A program made the position numbers and the translations under genes. A stretch of DNA of 64,000 bases from contig NC_091111.1 of the NCBI RefSeq assembly GCF_024713975.1, forward strand, positions 19,552,501-19,616,500, given 5' to 3'. The stretch comes from Paralichthys olivaceus. Lineage: Eukaryota; Chordata; Actinopteri; Pleuronectiformes; Paralichthyidae. A model generated the notes under the pieces. It saw nothing but the letters and a program-made list of their open reading frames with translations, searched no databases and had not been told where the DNA came from. Shown here one piece after another: positions 63,901-64,000 of this stretch (the stretch's first letter is position 1; every line of letters starts with the position of its first letter).

Positions 63901-64000
63901 GTTGCTCCGCCCTCTGCAGCCTGTCGGAGCATGTGGGTCTGAGTGCGACGGGCATGGCCATCCTGGAGGTGGGTCTGCTGAGCGGCTTCAGTGTGGCGCC
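48981..64000 (+). CDS. cd109: CD109-like thioester protein (3' truncated)
   Basis: Thirty-one exons join in phase into 4010 nt (1336 codons); the window ends in the last one, about 100 residues short of the 1445-residue human CD109. The family is a GPI-anchored, alpha-2-macroglobulin/complement-related surface protein, in mammals a TGF-beta co-receptor. Features: signal peptide 1-20; [16 protein letters not shown] of the N-terminal macroglobulin domains; [21 protein letters not shown] before the CUB/thioester part; the thioester PYGCGEQNM (Cys928, Gln931); a catalytic-type His at 1042 in [10 protein letters not shown], 114 residues after the Cys; and RRRR at 1278-1281, equivalent to the human furin site. 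Domain order and many segments ([29 protein letters not shown]-like, KWLSRQRS) fit CD109 better than A2M or C3. The GPI signal, if any, lies outside. Assignment as one-to-one orthologue is not established. Confidence 0.93.
49995..50950. repeat. Possible interspersed repeat in cd109 intron 1
   Basis: CT-rich sequence with repeated ACTTCCTGTT/ACTTCCTTT motifs, CCCCGCCC pairs (50116-50160), and an end (50880-50965) reading GGAGTAAAGATCATTTTG and then GAGTTTTCTTTGTGTCCGAG. It resembles decayed retroelement or LTR-end DNA seen in fish, but I could not define termini or a coding domain. Confidence 0.3.
50811..50880. repeat. GTTTGAATCTTCTCAC tandem repeat
   Basis: Four head-to-tail copies of about 16-19 bases (GTTTGAATCTTCTCAC, with an ATG or AC insertion in the first two), starting after CTCCTCAT. 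Confidence 0.85.
55488..59281 (+). other. cd109: cd109 exons 14-22 (MG6-7 and pre-thioester part)
   Basis: Exons: 55488-55661, 55878-56030, 56534-56623, 57155-57224, 57313-57430, 57557-57674, 57924-58037, 58548-58766 and 59140-59281. Exon 15 has [16 protein letters not shown], and exon 16 has VMEEIKQY. There is no long protease bait region of the A2M type between them. Exon 18 has [11 protein letters not shown], and exon 19 has [19 protein letters not shown]. The acceptor of exon 18 is NAGNAG (57309-57315), so one codon may be optional. Confidence 0.9.
58965..59045 (-). repeat. Fish tRNA-derived SINE-like fragment
   Basis: On the minus strand it reads GGTTCAATTCCCACGGGTGA (B-box type) followed by TTGAGCAAGACGCTGAAAC, the same order of blocks as the fragment at 15870-15990. 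It lies in cd109 intron 21. Confidence 0.5.
61437..61724. mobile_element. Non-autonomous DNA transposon (MITE-like)
   Basis: About 288 bases in cd109 intron 26 with terminal inverted repeats: AAAGGTTCAGTGCGTAAGAT at the left and, reversed, AAAGGGTCAGTGTGTAGAAT at the right (16 of 20 matched). TTAA-type sequence borders both ends, possibly the target duplication. The interior (AGAATGAGCCGTTTATATTT, CAGACTGGACAAACTAAAC, CACCACTAGAGGTCACTA) belongs to a repeat I recognise as common in spiny-rayed fishes. No transposase frame. Confidence 0.7.
61524..61572. repeat. 17-bp tandem repeat inside the MITE
   Basis: TTATATTTAAATACTTT-type units, nearly three copies, an internal expansion of the element. 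Confidence 0.85.
62615..62705 (-). repeat. Fish tRNA-derived SINE head
   Basis: On the minus strand: GTTGTCCACTAAGCGAAAGG followed by TTGGTGGTTCGAACCCCGGC, a tRNA-like 5' region with a B box. This is the head module of a common teleost SINE rather than a tRNA gene, since no acceptor stem or complete cloverleaf can be drawn. Located directly after cd109 exon 28. Confidence 0.55.
63396..63919. other. cd109 intron 30, nothing else seen
   Basis: It starts with C-rich CACCCCCCCCACCCCCCACC and then becomes strongly AT-rich. No exon or repeat could be supported. Confidence 0.5.

Larger units (their letters stand above)
60201..64000 (+). other. cd109: cd109 exons 23-31 (thioester domain onward)
   Basis: Exons: 60201-60377, 60456-60537, 60628-60856, 61223-61394, 61839-62029, 62448-62600, 63030-63095, 63252-63388 and 63920-64000 (cut by the window). 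Exon 23 contains the thioester Cys codon at 60260-60262 and Gln at 60269-60271. Exon 25 contains the His codon at 60770-60772; a His here (as in C3 and C4B) rather than Asn favours ester bonding to hydroxyls. Exon 30 contains RRRREVD. Exon 31 starts the receptor-binding-like domain ([17 protein letters not shown]). Confidence 0.92.

Overview
The window is nuclear DNA of a ray-finned fish, most likely a spiny-rayed (percomorph) teleost. Genes are split by short GT-AG introns (mostly 80-1000 bp), CA/TG microsatellites and long G/C homopolymers are dense, and several interspersed repeats are of teleost type. Five protein genes are supported. All exons given were placed by hand from splice sites, reading phase and remembered vertebrate protein families; no alignment was run.

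Layout. Positions 1-15.2 kb hold no gene I can support: AT-rich spacer, microsatellites, and islands of complex, homeodomain-motif-rich sequence that look like conserved non-coding elements. Position 16315-17667 (minus) is insm1, an intronless zinc-finger repressor. Position 20030-37665 (minus) is cfap61, 24 coding exons in one open frame of 1126 codons, whose larger introns carry more enhancer-like islands. Position 39949-45556 (plus) is crnkl1, 14 exons, 806 aa. Position 45852-48079 (minus) is naa20, 6 exons, 178 aa. Position 48981 to the window end (plus) is a cd109-type thioester protein: 31 exons, about 1336 codons, truncated at its 3' end.

The order naa20 - crnkl1 - cfap61 - insm1 and the relative orientations match human chromosome 20p11 as I remember it. 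cd109 is not part of that block in human, so a synteny junction lies between naa20 and cd109. cfap61 and crnkl1 are divergent and share a promoter containing a perfect RFX X-box, which suits a ciliary gene. crnkl1 and naa20 are convergent with poly(A) signals that imply overlapping 3' ends. The insm1 surroundings look like a regulatory block in which cfap61 introns host enhancers of the neighbouring developmental gene.

Most notable: (1) a tandem duplication of the first two cfap61 exons, in which the outer copy keeps its splice sites but has lost the start codon; (2) a textbook AT-AC U12-type intron in crnkl1, itself a spliceosome gene, and a U12-type GT-AG intron in the adjacent naa20; (3) the X-box promoter; (4) an apparent non-autonomous DNA transposon with terminal inverted repeats inside cd109; (5) an unexplained GC-rich, transcript-like island between the duplicated cfap61 exons. 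I saw no CRISPR array, prokaryotic feature or viral gene.
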